From: Dryomyza anilis
Lineage: Eukaryota > Arthropoda > Insecta > Diptera > Dryomyzidae
DNA: 64,000 bases
Reading direction: 5' to 3'
Assembly (NCBI GenBank): GCA_951804985.1
Contig: OX638131.1
Span: 39,622,044 to 39,686,043 of the forward strand
Program-made: the position numbers and the translations under genes
Shown here: positions 20,791 to 32,574 of the stretch, in pieces
How positions within the stretch are numbered: the stretch's first letter is position 1
Layout of the letters: every line of letters begins with the position of its first letter
The notes under the pieces: generated by a model
The model's database searches: none
What the model was told of the DNA's origin: nothing
What the model saw: the letters and a program-made list of their open reading frames with translations, nothing else

Positions 20791-22225
20791 TTTTTTTAGG
20801 TAATACCCAATTGTAATGCTTTCACATGATTTTTTCTGTTCTCAAAACGTATCCATAGATTTCTTTTATTTTTACATTATTTTCTTTAGAAATGTACAGG
20901 CTAATTTTGTAATATTACAAACTGTGCATCATCTTGCTTTTTCAATTTTTCGCCATTTTTTAAATGCATTTTTTAATAAAATTTTGGTCGACAAAATTTA
21001 CATTTTTCGAGTTCTTTTATAGAGTTTTCTTAAACCAGTAAACCAATTCCAAACTATTGTAAGAAATGTTTATTGAATATTTAATTATCTTTCATTCGAT
21101 ATAACATTTACAAATATATGTGACCATCTTTTTGAAAGCTCAGTACAAAAGTTATTGCCCGAAATCTCGTAAATCTATCCGTAGAAATTTTTTTAATTCA
21201 TATATTCAAATTCTGCGAGTCATTTCCAATAATACAAATATAATGGATTTTACTGCGAAAACTTTTTTTTTTTGTGTAGTGTAGTTTTGTTGTGTAGTGT
21301 AATTTATGGAAAATAATTGAAATATCTCGGCAAAGAATTGTCTCATGTTGAAATTATCTCTGTGAAAATTGTTGCGCTGAAAAATGGGTACGGGATGAAA
21401 TTATCCGTGAAAGAATTGATTCGGCGAAGAATTGTAGGGGACGCATTGTCGGCTCTTAATTAGCCTACATCCTCAATAATATTTGAAAATTGAGCTTCAT
21501 TAAATTTAAATTGAATGTTTTAGTTTTTTTTACGCAGAATCGTTTATTTTTTCATCATAATCATTCATAATAGTATGAAGAATAAATGTAATGAATCAAA
21601 TTTCAAAAGTGAAATCAACTTTAATAAATTTTAATTGTTGTAAATACAATATATCTTTCTTATTGCTTAGTAAGAAGAATTAAAGACACAGATTCTTTTC
21701 ATTTCTTATAATTCAATACAATTTTCAACTTTAAAATATAATTTAAACATTTTCAACAATAAGACGATTTCTGTGCAATGTCGTCTATTATAATTGTCAT
21801 TTGGTATTTTTTACTACAATGGTTTAACATTCACTGTCAGTTTAATTGGCCTCGCTCAGTCGCTGCTTCGCTCATAAACTACTTTTGCTTAACATTTATA
21901 CCCTTGTAATCCACTTATGGGATAATCCTTCTGATTCATGCATTCATTCAATAGACAAGCCGCACACACACACAGACAGACATACATGATATACGCACAC
22001 AAAGGCATTTTTAAACAAACACAATTACAATGTAATCGTCAACAGCTCTGTGCGGCTGCCATGTTAATACGGTGTATTTTACATAGATGAGTGTATTAAG
22101 GAAGCATCTATGGACAAACACAACAATGCCATTGAAATACACGCACGCTTTCATACACAGTCACACACACACATGCCTCGATCACATACAACCTAGTAGG
22201 GATATCAATTAATGATGACAATATT
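20791..22225. other. Intron sequence, apparently unique
   Basis: No element ends found. From about 21840 to 22190 base composition is more balanced with CACACACACA stretches. No exon is supported on either strand. Confidence 0.4.
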
Positions 22226-22440
22226 ATCACAGAAAAAAATAATTGCCGTAAACCGATATTAATTGCATTCATTAGTCAAATCCAGCAATGAAATTCACTA
22301 ATTTAATTAAAACATTTCCTATTCTTCGTTAAATCAGCAATTTCGTTTGCTAATATGACTATTTGTACGTCAATGCAGCAAATTAATTAATCGGCGCAGT
22401 TTCAGCAATTATATTTGCTAAATATATAGATACTGATCTA
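22226..22440. mobile_element. AATCGACGTAAAT fold-back MITE, half copy
   Basis: It begins CACAGAAAAAAATAATTGCCG and contains ATTAATTGCATTCATTAGTC, TTTGTACGTCAATGCAGC and GGCGCAGTTTCAGC, as in the complete copies at 25899 and 42839. The right arm is absent. Confidence 0.6.
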
Positions 22441-22740
22441 ATATATTTTCATATAAACTCAGAAAACATGACTATTGACTAATTTAAAATAGCAAAATAT
22501 ATTAGGTAATTATATGTTAATTTTCTGAAATTACTCGATAACATTAAGGAAAAAATATTTTATACTTATACTTTGCACAACAGCACTTAAGATCATGGCC
22601 GAGTACGTTCGCACTAAAAAGAGAGACCACAGTTTCCCTTGACGAGATTGGAAGCACTTTTAAAAAAATGTTTTCTATCCTAGGTTTGACAGTGTCCGAT
22701 AGAAAAAACATTTTCCAAAACATTTTCCAAAATATAACTC

Positions 22741-23005
22741 CACACTGAAATAAATAATTGACGTAAATATAGCAACCCATATTAATTGCATTCATTAATC
22801 AATCCAGCAATGAAATTCACTAATTTAATGAAAGCATTTGCAATTTTTTGTTATGTAAGCAATTTCGTTCGCTAATATGAATATTTGTACGTCAATGCTA
22901 CAAATAATTTAGTCGACGCAGGAATAGCGTTGTTGCATGGACGGAATTGCTGAATTAAGTGTTTTCATTAAATTAGCAAATTTTATAGCTGGATTGAGTC
23001 CAGTA
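22741..23005. mobile_element. AATCGACGTAAAT fold-back MITE, degenerate copy
   Basis: It carries CACTGAAATAAATAATTGACG and ATTAATTGCATTCATTAATC at the left and GAATTGCTGAATTAAG then ATTAAATTAGCAAATTTTATAG at the right. The centre is altered compared with the other copies. Confidence 0.5.
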
Positions 23006-23028
23006 GAATAGCCATTTTAATTTATTTT

Positions 23029-23478
23029 AAATTTGCCCGATGCGCCATCGGGAAATGATCGGGGTTTCGTCAGGTAACCCCTATTAGAGCAAATATGATC
23101 ATTGCCTTGTCATGCCCTTATCATGCTCACCATAGCAGGGTTTACATTATCTAAACAGCCATTGGTCCCGATCAAAGCTACATTAGTTGTTCCTCATAAA
23201 GAAATTTTCATCGGGCAATGATCAGGTTTCAATGAGGTATGATATTTTATTTCATCGGATATTTGTAGTGCTTTCGTATGCTGATGTTTTAACAAGGCAA
23301 TGGTCAGATAAATAATGATATGGGGAATAACCCGATCAGTACATGATCATTGCCTGAGGTGAGTACATGATCAGGACACTGCGTTACAAGGACATCGTGG
23401 GCCTCGTCATATCCCGATCATCTCAAATAATGACATGATCAGTTCATGAGCATGGCCCTACCAAAATTTCTACTAGGG
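23029..23478. mobile_element. CCCTAGT-ended MITE, second copy
   Basis: Near-identical to 1745-2203 from AAATTTGCCCGATGCGCC to AAATTTCTACTAGGG. The left CCCTAGTGG end is missing or replaced, so this copy lacks one terminal repeat. Confidence 0.75.
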
Positions 23479-23739
23479 AATATAATTTTTAGTAACTTTC
23501 CCACATTTGATATATTTATAAACAGTTTTAGCAATATCGCAAAACATCAACTAAAGAAATTTTCCTATTAAATTAAACACGAAATATATCCCAAAAAAAT
23601 TTCAATTTTATAAAAAAAAATTCAATGCAAAAAATGGGTATAGGGGTAACCTTTTCTCAAATAGAAATAATTGATATGTTTCGTCCGCAAGTTGATCTAG
23701 GCAACTGTTATAATATTTTTATTATGGATACAACTTATG

Positions 23740-24370
23740 TATAGGAACAAAAATAAAAAAATGTTATAACCCTACGTTCCGTATTTTTCGACTTATGTGA
23801 CTCTAACTCCTAAACAAAGTTAAAACGCGGATTCAAATAAATCGATCAGGAACCGATCGATTTAAAATATTTTGAAGTTTTTCAAAAATCCCAAATATAT
23901 TTCATTGATGACTTTTTTTGGATTTTGGAAAAACGGTCCACGAAAATGTTTGAGGTCAATTCCAAAATATGCATTCAGTGAAATATCGTAAAACGCGGAT
24001 TCAAATAATACGTAATGGCCCGGTGGGTTTTAAAAATCCGAGGGTCTTTTAAGAAACATATCTCCTTGATGACTTTTTTGGAATTGACGTTTTACGAAAT
24101 TCCACATAATGCGTATTTTTGATTTGGCCGCAAAATTTTTCAAGGTTATTTTTTTTTAATCCAAAAAAGACATCTAGGAGATTTTTTCAGCCTCTTAGAA
24201 GAGCCTTTGATTTTTAAAATCCACCGAGCCGTTACCAACTTAGTTGAATCTGCATTTTGGCTTTGTTTAGGAGTTAGAGCCACATAAGTCAGAAAATACT
24301 AAAATTTTGAAAATCATAGCGATTGGCCTTGGATACCGAATTTTCCAATTTGACAAAAAATCACACATAG
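23740..24370. repeat. Long inverted repeat (fold-back) with AACTCCTAAACAAAG arms
   Basis: The left arm has ACTTATGTGACTCTAACTCC and TAAACAAAGTTAAAACGC; the right has GCATTTTGGCTTTGTTTAGG and GAGTTAGAGCCACATAAGTC, inverted, with arms near 260 bp. Sequence like the left arm recurs at 54110-54640 and in its duplicate at 56140-56670. No coding capacity. Confidence 0.7.
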
Positions 24371-24529
24371 GGCTTTGTTATTTTAGTTTCTTGAATGTTG
24401 TTATTTTTTTTTTGCATTTTCCAATTTGTTCATAACGCAATAGACCTCCCTGCACTATAATCCAACGAAATTTGGATACGGATGTTATTTATTTGTAGGT
24501 GTTGCTTTATATAAATCAAAGGTTATTTT

Positions 24530-25254
24530 TAGAGATGGGCGGGTGCCGTGCTTTTTTCGTGTCACGCCGGAAAATCTGAGTTCGTGCTAGTTGCTATCGT
24601 GCCCGTGCATGTCCGTGCCTCCAAAATCAGGCATGCGCCTATTAAAGATTTTTTTATAGTTTCTACCCCAATTTAAAAAAACCCTTACTTTCAGCATCAG
24701 AAAATCAAAATTTCGTGGTATTTTAACCTTGTATAAAAAATCTGTCATTTTAGTTTTACTAATGGATTGAAGAGAATAAAGCAATATCAAACTTAATTTT
24801 TGAATTATTAATTACAGGGACTAAAACCTATCGGTTCCGGTTCGGGTTTCAAGATTTTTAAAATTGTGTTTCCGGTTCCGATTCCGGTTTCAACCAACAA
24901 ATTAAATGGGTTTCGATTCCGGTTCCAAACATTTTTAATGACGGTTCCGGTTCTGGTTCCTATATTTTTAAAATAACGGTACCGATTCCAACCAGAAAAA
25001 TATATGTTCCGATTCCAGTTCCGATTCAACACATTTTTAATTACGATTCTGGTTCCAAAAATCTAAACGTATTAATTTTCACGTTTCGCTTGCTTTTTCA
25101 TGTATTTCCGTGTTTCATCGTGTCTTTTAAAATCCCGTGTTTTATCATGCTTCTCGTGCGTGCCTGTAAATTTACTCGTCGGGCTCGTGCGTGTCACCTA
25201 TCGGCGTTCCCGTGCGTGTCCGTGTTATAAAAAACAGACACGCGCCCATCTCTA
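24530..25254. mobile_element. Non-autonomous hAT-like element with TAGAGATGGGCG ends
   Basis: A 725-bp element with TAGAGATGGGCG at the left and CGCCCATCTCTA at the right, flanked by GTTATTTT (24522-24529) and GTTCTTTT (25255-25262), an 8-bp duplication with one mismatch. The interior alternates CGTGCCCGTGC words at both ends with a GGTTCCGGTTCC tract in the middle. No transposase frame is visible. Confidence 0.82.
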
Positions 25255-25292
25255 GTTCTTTTATAATTATAATTAAATATTTTTACATATTG

Positions 25293-25816
25293 TTACGAAA
25301 AGAGGTAATTTGCCCCACTGTGCAATCATTCAACAATAACAAATGAGACGCAAGACAATTCAGCGCACTAAGCAATGTGTTAGAAAGAGACGGAAGATCA
25401 TTCAGCGTACTGAGCAATGTGCGAGAAAGAGATCAGCACATTAAAACACATGAGTGCGAATGAGATGCCAATAGCATGCGTCATTCACGAAACGAGTAGA
25501 AGGTTCTCGAAACAAGTCGAAGCTTGTCGAAATGTGTCGAACTGATGCATGCAGTATATAAGGGAGCCGCATCTGAGGTACAGCACTTCAGTAGTGATTG
25601 GGAAGTGGTCGAGTGCATCTCGTGTGATAAATGTCAAGTTAAATAGTGGACATGCAGCAGTTGTTAGAATTTATTATTAGTAAAGTTGTTTATTAAAGTG
25701 AATTAATAAAGTTATATGTTATAATTTAAACCAAACATAAGAGTGTTTTTATTTTGTACACAATCCAGAGATACGAACTTGTAGAACAGTTTTCCGTAGA
25801 CTGAATTTTCGTAACA
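25293..25816 (+). mobile_element. Solo LTR of an LTR retrotransposon
   Basis: A 524-bp LTR with TGTTACGAAAA at the start and TTTTCGTAACA at the end, flanked by a 4-bp duplication ATAT (25289-25292 and 25817-25820). A TATA box (TATATAAGG, 25555) and a polyadenylation signal (AATAAA, 25705-25710) give plus-strand orientation. Neither gag-pol nor a partner LTR is next to it, so it is a recombined solo LTR. The 4-bp duplication suggests a gypsy-type parent; that is inference. Confidence 0.9.
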
Positions 25817-25898
25817 ATATTCTATATTTATTGTAGAGGTTTTCATGTTTTTATAAATTTAGAGTCATTTTTCCGAAAATGGTACAAATATCCAGCAT

Positions 25899-26279
25899 GC
25901 ACAGAATAAATAATCGACGTAAATATAGCAATCGATATTAATTGCATGCATTAATCAGTCCAGCAATGAAATTTTGTAATTCAATGTAAACATTTGCTAT
26001 TCGTAGTTATATCAGCAATTGTGTTTGTTAATATGATTTGCACGTCAATGCAGCAAATTAATTAGTCGGCGCAGTTTCAGCAATTATATTTGTTAAAACT
26101 GCGCCGACTAAATAGTTTGCTGTATCGACGTACAAATATTCATATTAGCAAACACAATTGCTGATTTAACGACGAATAGCAAATGTATTCATTAAATTAC
26201 TGAATTTCGTAGCTGGACAGTAATGCATGCAATTAATATCGGTTGCTATATTTACATCGACTATTTTTTTTCGTGTGCG
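25899..26279. mobile_element. AATCGACGTAAAT fold-back MITE, complete
   Basis: The element is nearly palindromic from CACAGAATAAATAATCGACG to CATCGACTATTTTTTTTCGTG. Its centre is GCGCAGTTTCAGC...AAACTGCGCCGAC at 26061-26109. Words ATTAATTGCATGCATTAATC occur in one arm and inverted in the other. Confidence 0.8.
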
Positions 26280-26404
26280 TAGCTATTATTTTGTTAAAAA
26301 GTCTTTTACAAAATGACAAATAATGATAAAACCAATAATCTTATACCAAAATTTACCCTATGATATCATCATAGCATTATATTTATGATCCAACTGGTCA
26401 GAGT

Positions 26405-26701
26405 AAGTTTGGCACTACAGCTCTATAAGAACTTAGGCCGAGCTCTCTCACCATTTTGAGCTGTGCGTGTTATATTTGTACTCAAAGTGGTGGGACCTAC
26501 AGTTTATTGCCGAATCCGAACGGCGGGTGAGAGCTTTTCATAGGCAATTTTTACTCTCGTAGGTTTGCCATTTACTGCCGAGAGGTAGCGCGGTATAGAA
26601 AAATGTTTCTATGAAAAGATGTTGTTAGCCCCAGTCCAGGCTTGAACCGGGGACCTTTCGGCTCTCAGTCCAACGCACTAACCACTGAGCTACCGCGGCT
26701 A
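26405..26701 (-). mobile_element. tRNA-derived SINE, copy 2
   Basis: Minus-strand copy of the SINE: A box TAGCTCAGTGG near 26690, B box GGTTCAAGCC near 26645, body to the ATT-poor end AAACTTA at 26405. Flanking CAGAGT (26399-26404 and 26702-26707) is a possible short target-site duplication. The next element begins immediately after. Confidence 0.88.
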
Positions 26702-26707
26702 CAGAGT

Positions 26708-26873
26708 CCCTAGTATAAATTTGTAACTATGTAGTCTTGTAACTGATCGTTTTCTGACAACGAAAATGATCAGATCCTCATAGTCAGAACCTGATTAGAT
26801 CACTAGAATCATGACAAATTAATTAAATAATGATAAATTTCCGTACATCAGCATAGCACAAATTTTACTAGGA
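26708..26873. mobile_element. Small CCCTAGT-ended MITE
   Basis: About 165 bp from CCCTAGTATAAATTTGT to ACAAATTTTACTAGG, the same terminal motif as the longer CCCTAGT elements but with a different, short interior. Confidence 0.65.
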
Positions 26874-27704
26874 TTGCTTATTTATAGGAAAAAGTCCATT
26901 CTACAAAATAAGTGAAATTTGCGAATTTACATTTTCGATTTAAATGAAATTTGGGTAACTGATAAAGAGTATTGAGATATGCTTTGATAATTTATTTTTA
27001 TTTATTTCCCATCACTACTTCCAGACATACAGTGGTTAAAAGTTGCAAAAAATGGTCCAAAAATTACATTTTTGTGGTTCTACATATGTGGTTCTAAATA
27101 TGTATATATTTAAATGTCTCCTGAACGAGAAAAGTTATAAACCCCGTTGAGGTCTCGTTTTAAAGTCAATAAAACAATCTTTAAAGTCGTAACTTCTAAA
27201 CTTGGCCATGTGTCGAATGGTCATTATTCTTGTACTTCAAATTTTAATGTCATTTTAAAAGGACCCTTTTGAAAATTCTGATAATAATTGTAAATTTTGT
27301 TTGATTTAATATAAATGTTCATGCCGAATTTTAAGATGGCATCATATTTAAAAAAAAATATGGACAAAAACGCAGCCTATTATGTGAAATTTATACGCAC
27401 TTTTCAATATATATTGCTCCGAAAACATATGAAATCAAATACTTTTAATATTTTTTTATAAATTTTAAGATATTGTCTTAATTGGGTGTTTTGTACCAAC
27501 CAATAAAACAACAAGTAATTGGCAAAATGCATTGAGTGGCAGATCGTAGAGCTGTTTCAGAGGCAGCCAAGCCCCTTCTTCAGCGATCTTTCACTGCAGA
27601 TTCTACATTTCAAGTCGCTTAAGTTTTCCCTCGCCAATAAACCCAATAAGAATTATGTGCATTGAAGAAAGAACCAAAAGCAAAGAATGCAAAAACTGCA
27701 TCAA
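26874..27704. other. Intron sequence, nothing recognised
   Basis: AT-rich; no element ends or exons seen. Confidence 0.4.
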
Positions 27705-28545
27705 CTCAAGATTTTGCCAAATTTGTTGTTGCGTGCAGCAATTTGCTACACTCAAAATAAAAAGTCTGCTATTAATAGCAAACTCTGACTGCTAAATTTT
27801 AGCACACTTTAATTTGCATTTACAGCATACTTTTATCTGCAATAGCGAACTGTTTGATGGGAATCTTAGTTCTGCTAGTGATCAAGATCGTGCTAGTGTC
27901 ACTGGTGTGCATATTGCTAGTGTAGCTAACCAGCACTAGATGGCGCCATAGTCACGAGACGCTGTAGCTAAATGTGTCTATAATTCGTAGACTCTTATTT
28001 GACAATATGTTCATTTAAAAGAGATATTTCTTATACGTATTAATAATGCACGCAAGCAAGAGTGAAATAAAGGTAAAATAAAAATATGAGATAAATTAAA
28101 ATAAATATAATAAAAAATAATAATATAAAAATAAAAAAGTATACTGGAAATAAAAGAAATATTGAAATACAAAAAAATATATTTTTTCATTTTCTTTTTT
28201 TTATGAATTGGAGTTAACAGCAAAAAAAATTGTTAAAACGGCTAAAATTGTCTGCTCTAATAGCATAAAAAAAATTTACTGAAACAGCAAACTGTTATTT
28301 GCTGTTTCAGCAGAATCCGGCGCTTTCCTCTTTTCAGCAAACATTTTTGCTACTCTTACAGACTTTTTATTTTGAGTGTACGTATAGGCTGCAGAGTTAC
28401 CACAGAATCAAATATGTTGACTGCACTTTGTATAAAAAATGGGATTTTTATTATTTTTAAAAATATAAAAATACCTTTAGATTTTAAACGAAGTGCACTG
28501 CAAATTGCTGTACGCAACAAAAACTTTGGCAACTTTAATTTTGTT
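27705..28545. repeat. Outer inverted repeat enclosing a MITE
   Basis: TTTTGCCAAATTTGTTGTTG and CGTGCAGCAATTTGC at 27710-27746 are inverted at 28497-28536 (GCAAATTGCTGTACGCAAC, AAACTTTGGCAA). They look like terminal repeats of an older element whose interior was invaded by the MITE at 27749. Confidence 0.6.
27749..28378. mobile_element. TA-flanked MITE with CACTCAAAATAAAAAGTCTG ends
   Basis: Perfect 20-bp terminal inverted repeats, CACTCAAAATAAAAAGTCTG at 27749 and its complement ending at 28378, with TA on both sides. This fits Tc1/mariner-type TA target duplication. There is no transposase frame in the 630-bp body. Confidence 0.85.
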
Positions 28546-28694
28546 AACATATAAGTGTTTCAGAAACACTAAATCTCGTTGACAGCACCCATTTTCTAAG
28601 TATTTCATTTTATGACACTGTGCTTATAAATTATGTTTCCTGCTGGGATGTGTGTGCCCTTAACGTATACATTTTATTTTGTTGTTGTACTTAC

Positions 28695-28904
28695 CTAGCG
28701 ATTTGTTTGAAATTAAATTTACGTCTCGGCTTCTTGCTCTTGCCGTCGCCGCGTCCTTTCTTCCAGACGTGCGTGCGCCATGCCGGATCCTGATATTCAA
28801 ATGAGGGCTTAAGATAATACAGCGACATCTCCTGATGGAAAACGGGCGTAATCGAACCCGATAACGGCGGCACAATCCATATCCAGTCAGCGGGACAGCC
28901 ATTG
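28695..28904 (-). CDS. Nos: Nos exon: pterin site and first half of calmodulin-binding linker
   Basis: This 210-nt exon completes the arginine codon, then encodes [60 protein letters not shown] and RKFNFKQIA plus a split arginine. [22 protein letters not shown] is the signature closing the NOS oxygenase domain; the tryptophans of DWIW and the phenylalanine of VFHQE align with residues packing around tetrahydrobiopterin. The basic tail [13 protein letters not shown] is the first half of the calmodulin-binding region. The acceptor GGTGATGCAG has a weak pyrimidine tract interrupted by purines. The donor is CTAG followed by GTAAGT. The second half of the linker lies 16.7 kb away, beyond the largest intron in the window. 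Confidence 0.97.
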
Positions 28905-30428
28905 CTGCATCACCAGCAGCATCACAACAATTGAATGTAAATATTATAGTTAAACGAATAAAAGTCAATGTAGATGAAAATGAAAAAAAAAATGCAAAAA
29001 AATAGAACAAACATTCAGCAAACGAGCAAATCACCGTTAACAAAGAACGAAAGCAAAAGATCCATGCAAATAACAATGAAATTGAATTGAACGAGATTGA
29101 CAAAAAAATTAAATAAAAAAATAAAATTTTGTAATGCTACCGAAATCACAGTGAATAAATTAAGGACATGTAACCAAAACAGCAGGTAGCTGGAATAATA
29201 AAAGGGATAAACGACTTATAGCAAACATTAAATAAATTTATATAAAAATATTTTGAAGCTATTTTATGTTATTTTATCAGGTAATTTGACATTTTGTATT
29301 ATTTGATAATTTAATGTAAAAATATGGGATTCATGTCAACCGCATAAAACTCGTATATAGTGAAAACTTGCAGATGAAAAGATACATTTATTGTCTGGAG
29401 AACCTAAAAATTTTAGGAATTCAATCTGCTGTTTCTAAAGCAAAATTTAATTGGCATTTTATAAAATGTGGACTTCGATTCTGAATTTAAATACTACTTG
29501 TACTATATACTACGTGAAAGGTTGTCTGTTGCATGACAGACAATCACAGTAAAACATAAGAAAAGCTAAATCAATAAAACTAAAAACTGATATAATTCGT
29601 ATCCTACGTGATCAGGTTTGGAAAATGGGGGCAATAGGTCGATCTTTGTGATCTGCCTACATTTGCACACATACACCAAAAATATAATGTATTAAAAATT
29701 AATAAAAATCTCCTTAAAATAAATACATATGTATTTGTTTTTACTAAATTGATGTAGTTGTTTTTGTACGGGAAATAACTACATAATTTAACTGCATTTG
29801 AAGAATGAGAGAGCGATCATTGAAAACAACAACAGCCAATAACAGGCAGTCAGGAAATTAAGTGTCTTCTCAGAGAGTTGACAACCTTTATGTTCTCGGT
29901 TTTTATTTTCAAACCCACAAAGATTCAGTTGGTTCAATCAGTTTGTTCAATTAGTTGGCATCACTAGTTCTCGTTTTGATCAGATGCATGGACTGCTAGG
30001 GTTTTTATTTTATACCTTCTCACAGTCGTACGTCGTATGTCGGATCGTGTGTGTGAAAAATCAGTTTCTGCAATATGTAGCCAACGAATTCGTTTATACC
30101 CACACGAGGAAAAACCTTTCGTAATACATTCGTCGTGTGTCCACTCGAATTTGAAATAATTAAAGCCAAATATATAACAAAAATACAGTTTCTGCAATAT
30201 GTAGAGAACAAATTTTTAATACATGGTGTAGTCAATTCATGTCAAATAAAAACAAATGTATTTTAAAACTATCAAAATGTAGTAGACCTAATTTTTTGCA
30301 AAACAAAGATATAATTTACGACAGTATTTAAATTTACTACGGAATACCGCTCACAAATTGAATTTTACAGAAGAAATAAAAACTGTCAATTCTGCAATTA
30401 CTTCATCCAAAATAAAGTGTTTCATAAC
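28905..30428. other. Intron sequence upstream of the pterin-site exon
   Basis: An AT-rich stretch includes the weak acceptor region, AAAAACATT-type runs and GTTTCTGCAATATGTAG repeated at 30062 and 30188. No exon or clear element end is found. Confidence 0.4.
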
Positions 30429-32237
30429 CAGGGTTCGGATTTTGATGACCAAAAAATACATTAAAAACTACACTAAAAACGACAAAAAATGACTTTAAAA
30501 ATTACCTAAAAATGATTTAAACAAAAGCATAAATAACCAAGTTTTAGCTAATAAGTCTTATATACTGTGGTCAGTTGTTACCTAAGTAAAATAAACACAT
30601 TCTATTGAAAGTGATGCAGCAAAATAATTAGTTCTACTATATGGTAGATAAAAAAAAGTATACTCATTTCTACTACATCAACGATTGTGGTTAAAATATA
30701 CTTAATTAGGAAGCTCTGGTAAATTTTTTCTACCCGTTATTAATTGATGGATGTAAATTATATCGGTAATCTTTCTACGTGTTCTAAGTGACTTTAAATT
30801 TAGTAGTTTCAGACAATTTTCGTATGGAAGAAGATGTAAGTTATACACCAAATTAAAACCCTTGAGAGCGTAGCAATTGAGAGACTAATATTTTAGAATT
30901 TTAAATAAATGCAAAATGTAGTAAAATTAAATGAGTATGTAGTTATATTTTAACTTTTGCTTGATGTTAAATAAATATGTACTAAAATTAAAAACAGATA
31001 TAGTAATTTATCTACATATTTGAGGACGTATAAATGAAGACAAAATGTAGTTTTTTTTTAGTACAAATGTATTCAAAATGTGCAGTAATGCAGTAAAATT
31101 ATGTAGTTATTTTTCATACAAAAATGTTTTTCAAAAATATCAATGTAGTGAAAACAAATAGTTATAACTTGAACATTAATTAAATAGAAATGTATTTATT
31201 TTAAAGACATTATTTTCATTATTAATGTTTAACACAGTATTTTTTTCGTTCTACGCCGACACTGCCCAAAGACGCGTATCTTTTATAACCGATTTTCTTT
31301 CTTAATTTCAGATTAATCGAATGTAAGAGCTATTCATAAATTTGTTAACTTCCGATGCCATATTTTTGGTTTCAACACGACTGCAAGAGTTTCAAGTAAT
31401 AAAGACAAAAATAGACCCAAGATGCGAAATTTTTGTTTCAAATCTTCTTCAGGATTATTGCACAAATGTCAAGAAAAATCAACGAAATTCTACAAAGAAT
31501 GACCTAAAATTTAAAATAATTAAAAAAATGACCTGACGAATAAAAAACGCCAAAAAAATGACAAATGCATTAAAAAAACGAGTTGGGAAAGTTAGGTCAC
31601 ATGGGTAAGTTCGGTCACATGGGGCGGATTTTTATAGTCGGTCGGGCCCGACTATGGAATACCCTACACCTTTGGTGGGGATATTAATGTGGGATATTTA
31701 ATTGCATACCTTAATTTTAAAGTTTTTAATTATGCTGAACCTCCCCACCCTCAGAATATTATTCATAAATCAGAAATTTACGTCTTATATCCCCATAAAT
31801 TAAAAAATTAATATAAAAGTATAAACAACTATGAAAAATTAAAAAATATAATTGGGCGGACCACGCCTATATTTAAAATTTTGAAAGGCTAATATTTCAT
31901 AGATTTGATTTTAATAATTTACGGATCAAATTTCCACTATGAAAACCCGGGAAATAATGAAAAAAAAAGTGAGCGGATCACGCCCATTTTTGGACCACAT
32001 ATTTTTAGGTGAATTAAAACAACACATTTTAAATTTTATACCTATATCTTGAATACTTTTCGAGTTATTAGTTCCTAAAGAGTTATATAAAAGTGACTTG
32101 TATGGGAGGTGGGCGTGTCCGTTGACCGATTTGGCTCATTTACAAACTCAGTTCGTACTTTTGGCTAGAATATATTGAGTCGAAATTTCATCGCATTCTG
32201 ATCAGTATTTCTCAAGTTATTCTGTATTCGGACAGCA

Positions 32238-32273
<36 letters not shown>

Positions 32274-32438
32274 GGACATGGCTAAACGGACTCGGGTAGT
32301 GATGCTGATCAAGAATATATATACTTTTCCATACCGGACACGCCTCCTAAGGGGCGTTACAATATATGCACAAAGTTAATATACCCTGTACCTCATAGGT
32401 GTAGGGTATAATGACATGTCATCAAAATCTGAGCCCTG
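30429..32438. mobile_element. hAT-like element with CAGGGTTCGGATTTTGATGAC ends, interrupted
   Basis: The left end CAGGGTTCGGATTTTGATGA and right end TCATCAAAATCTGAGCCCTG are inverted repeats. They are flanked by TTCATAAC (30421-30428) and GTCATAAC (32439-32446), an 8-bp duplication with one mismatch. About 1.17 kb remains once the nested mini-me-like element is removed. The interior is AT-rich with no transposase. Confidence 0.8.
31575..32411 (-). mobile_element. mini-me/DINE-1-like element, subfamily B, minus copy
   Basis: It is the reverse-oriented relative of 13567-14357: CGAGTTGGGAAAGTTAGG at the left, the GTCGGGCCCGACTATGG hairpin region, a (CAGA)n tract at 32235-32272, AAGAATATATATACTTTTCC, and GTGTAGGGTATA at the right. 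It lies close to the right end of the hAT-like element, so it inserted into it later. Confidence 0.85.
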
Positions 32439-32574
32439 GTCATAACTTATAATTGGATTTATCCAACTTATCCGATCAACATATCGTTTAAAACCGCATT
32501 ATAACACTGAATTCGGCGTAATTTTCACATGTAGTTACGCGGTTTTGCAGTATCGTCGACGATATATCAAAAAT

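Noticed and set aside
28660..29103. 147-codon minus-strand frame over the pterin-site exon
   Set aside because: It is in a different frame from the NOS peptide and reads arginine-rich out-of-frame sequence.
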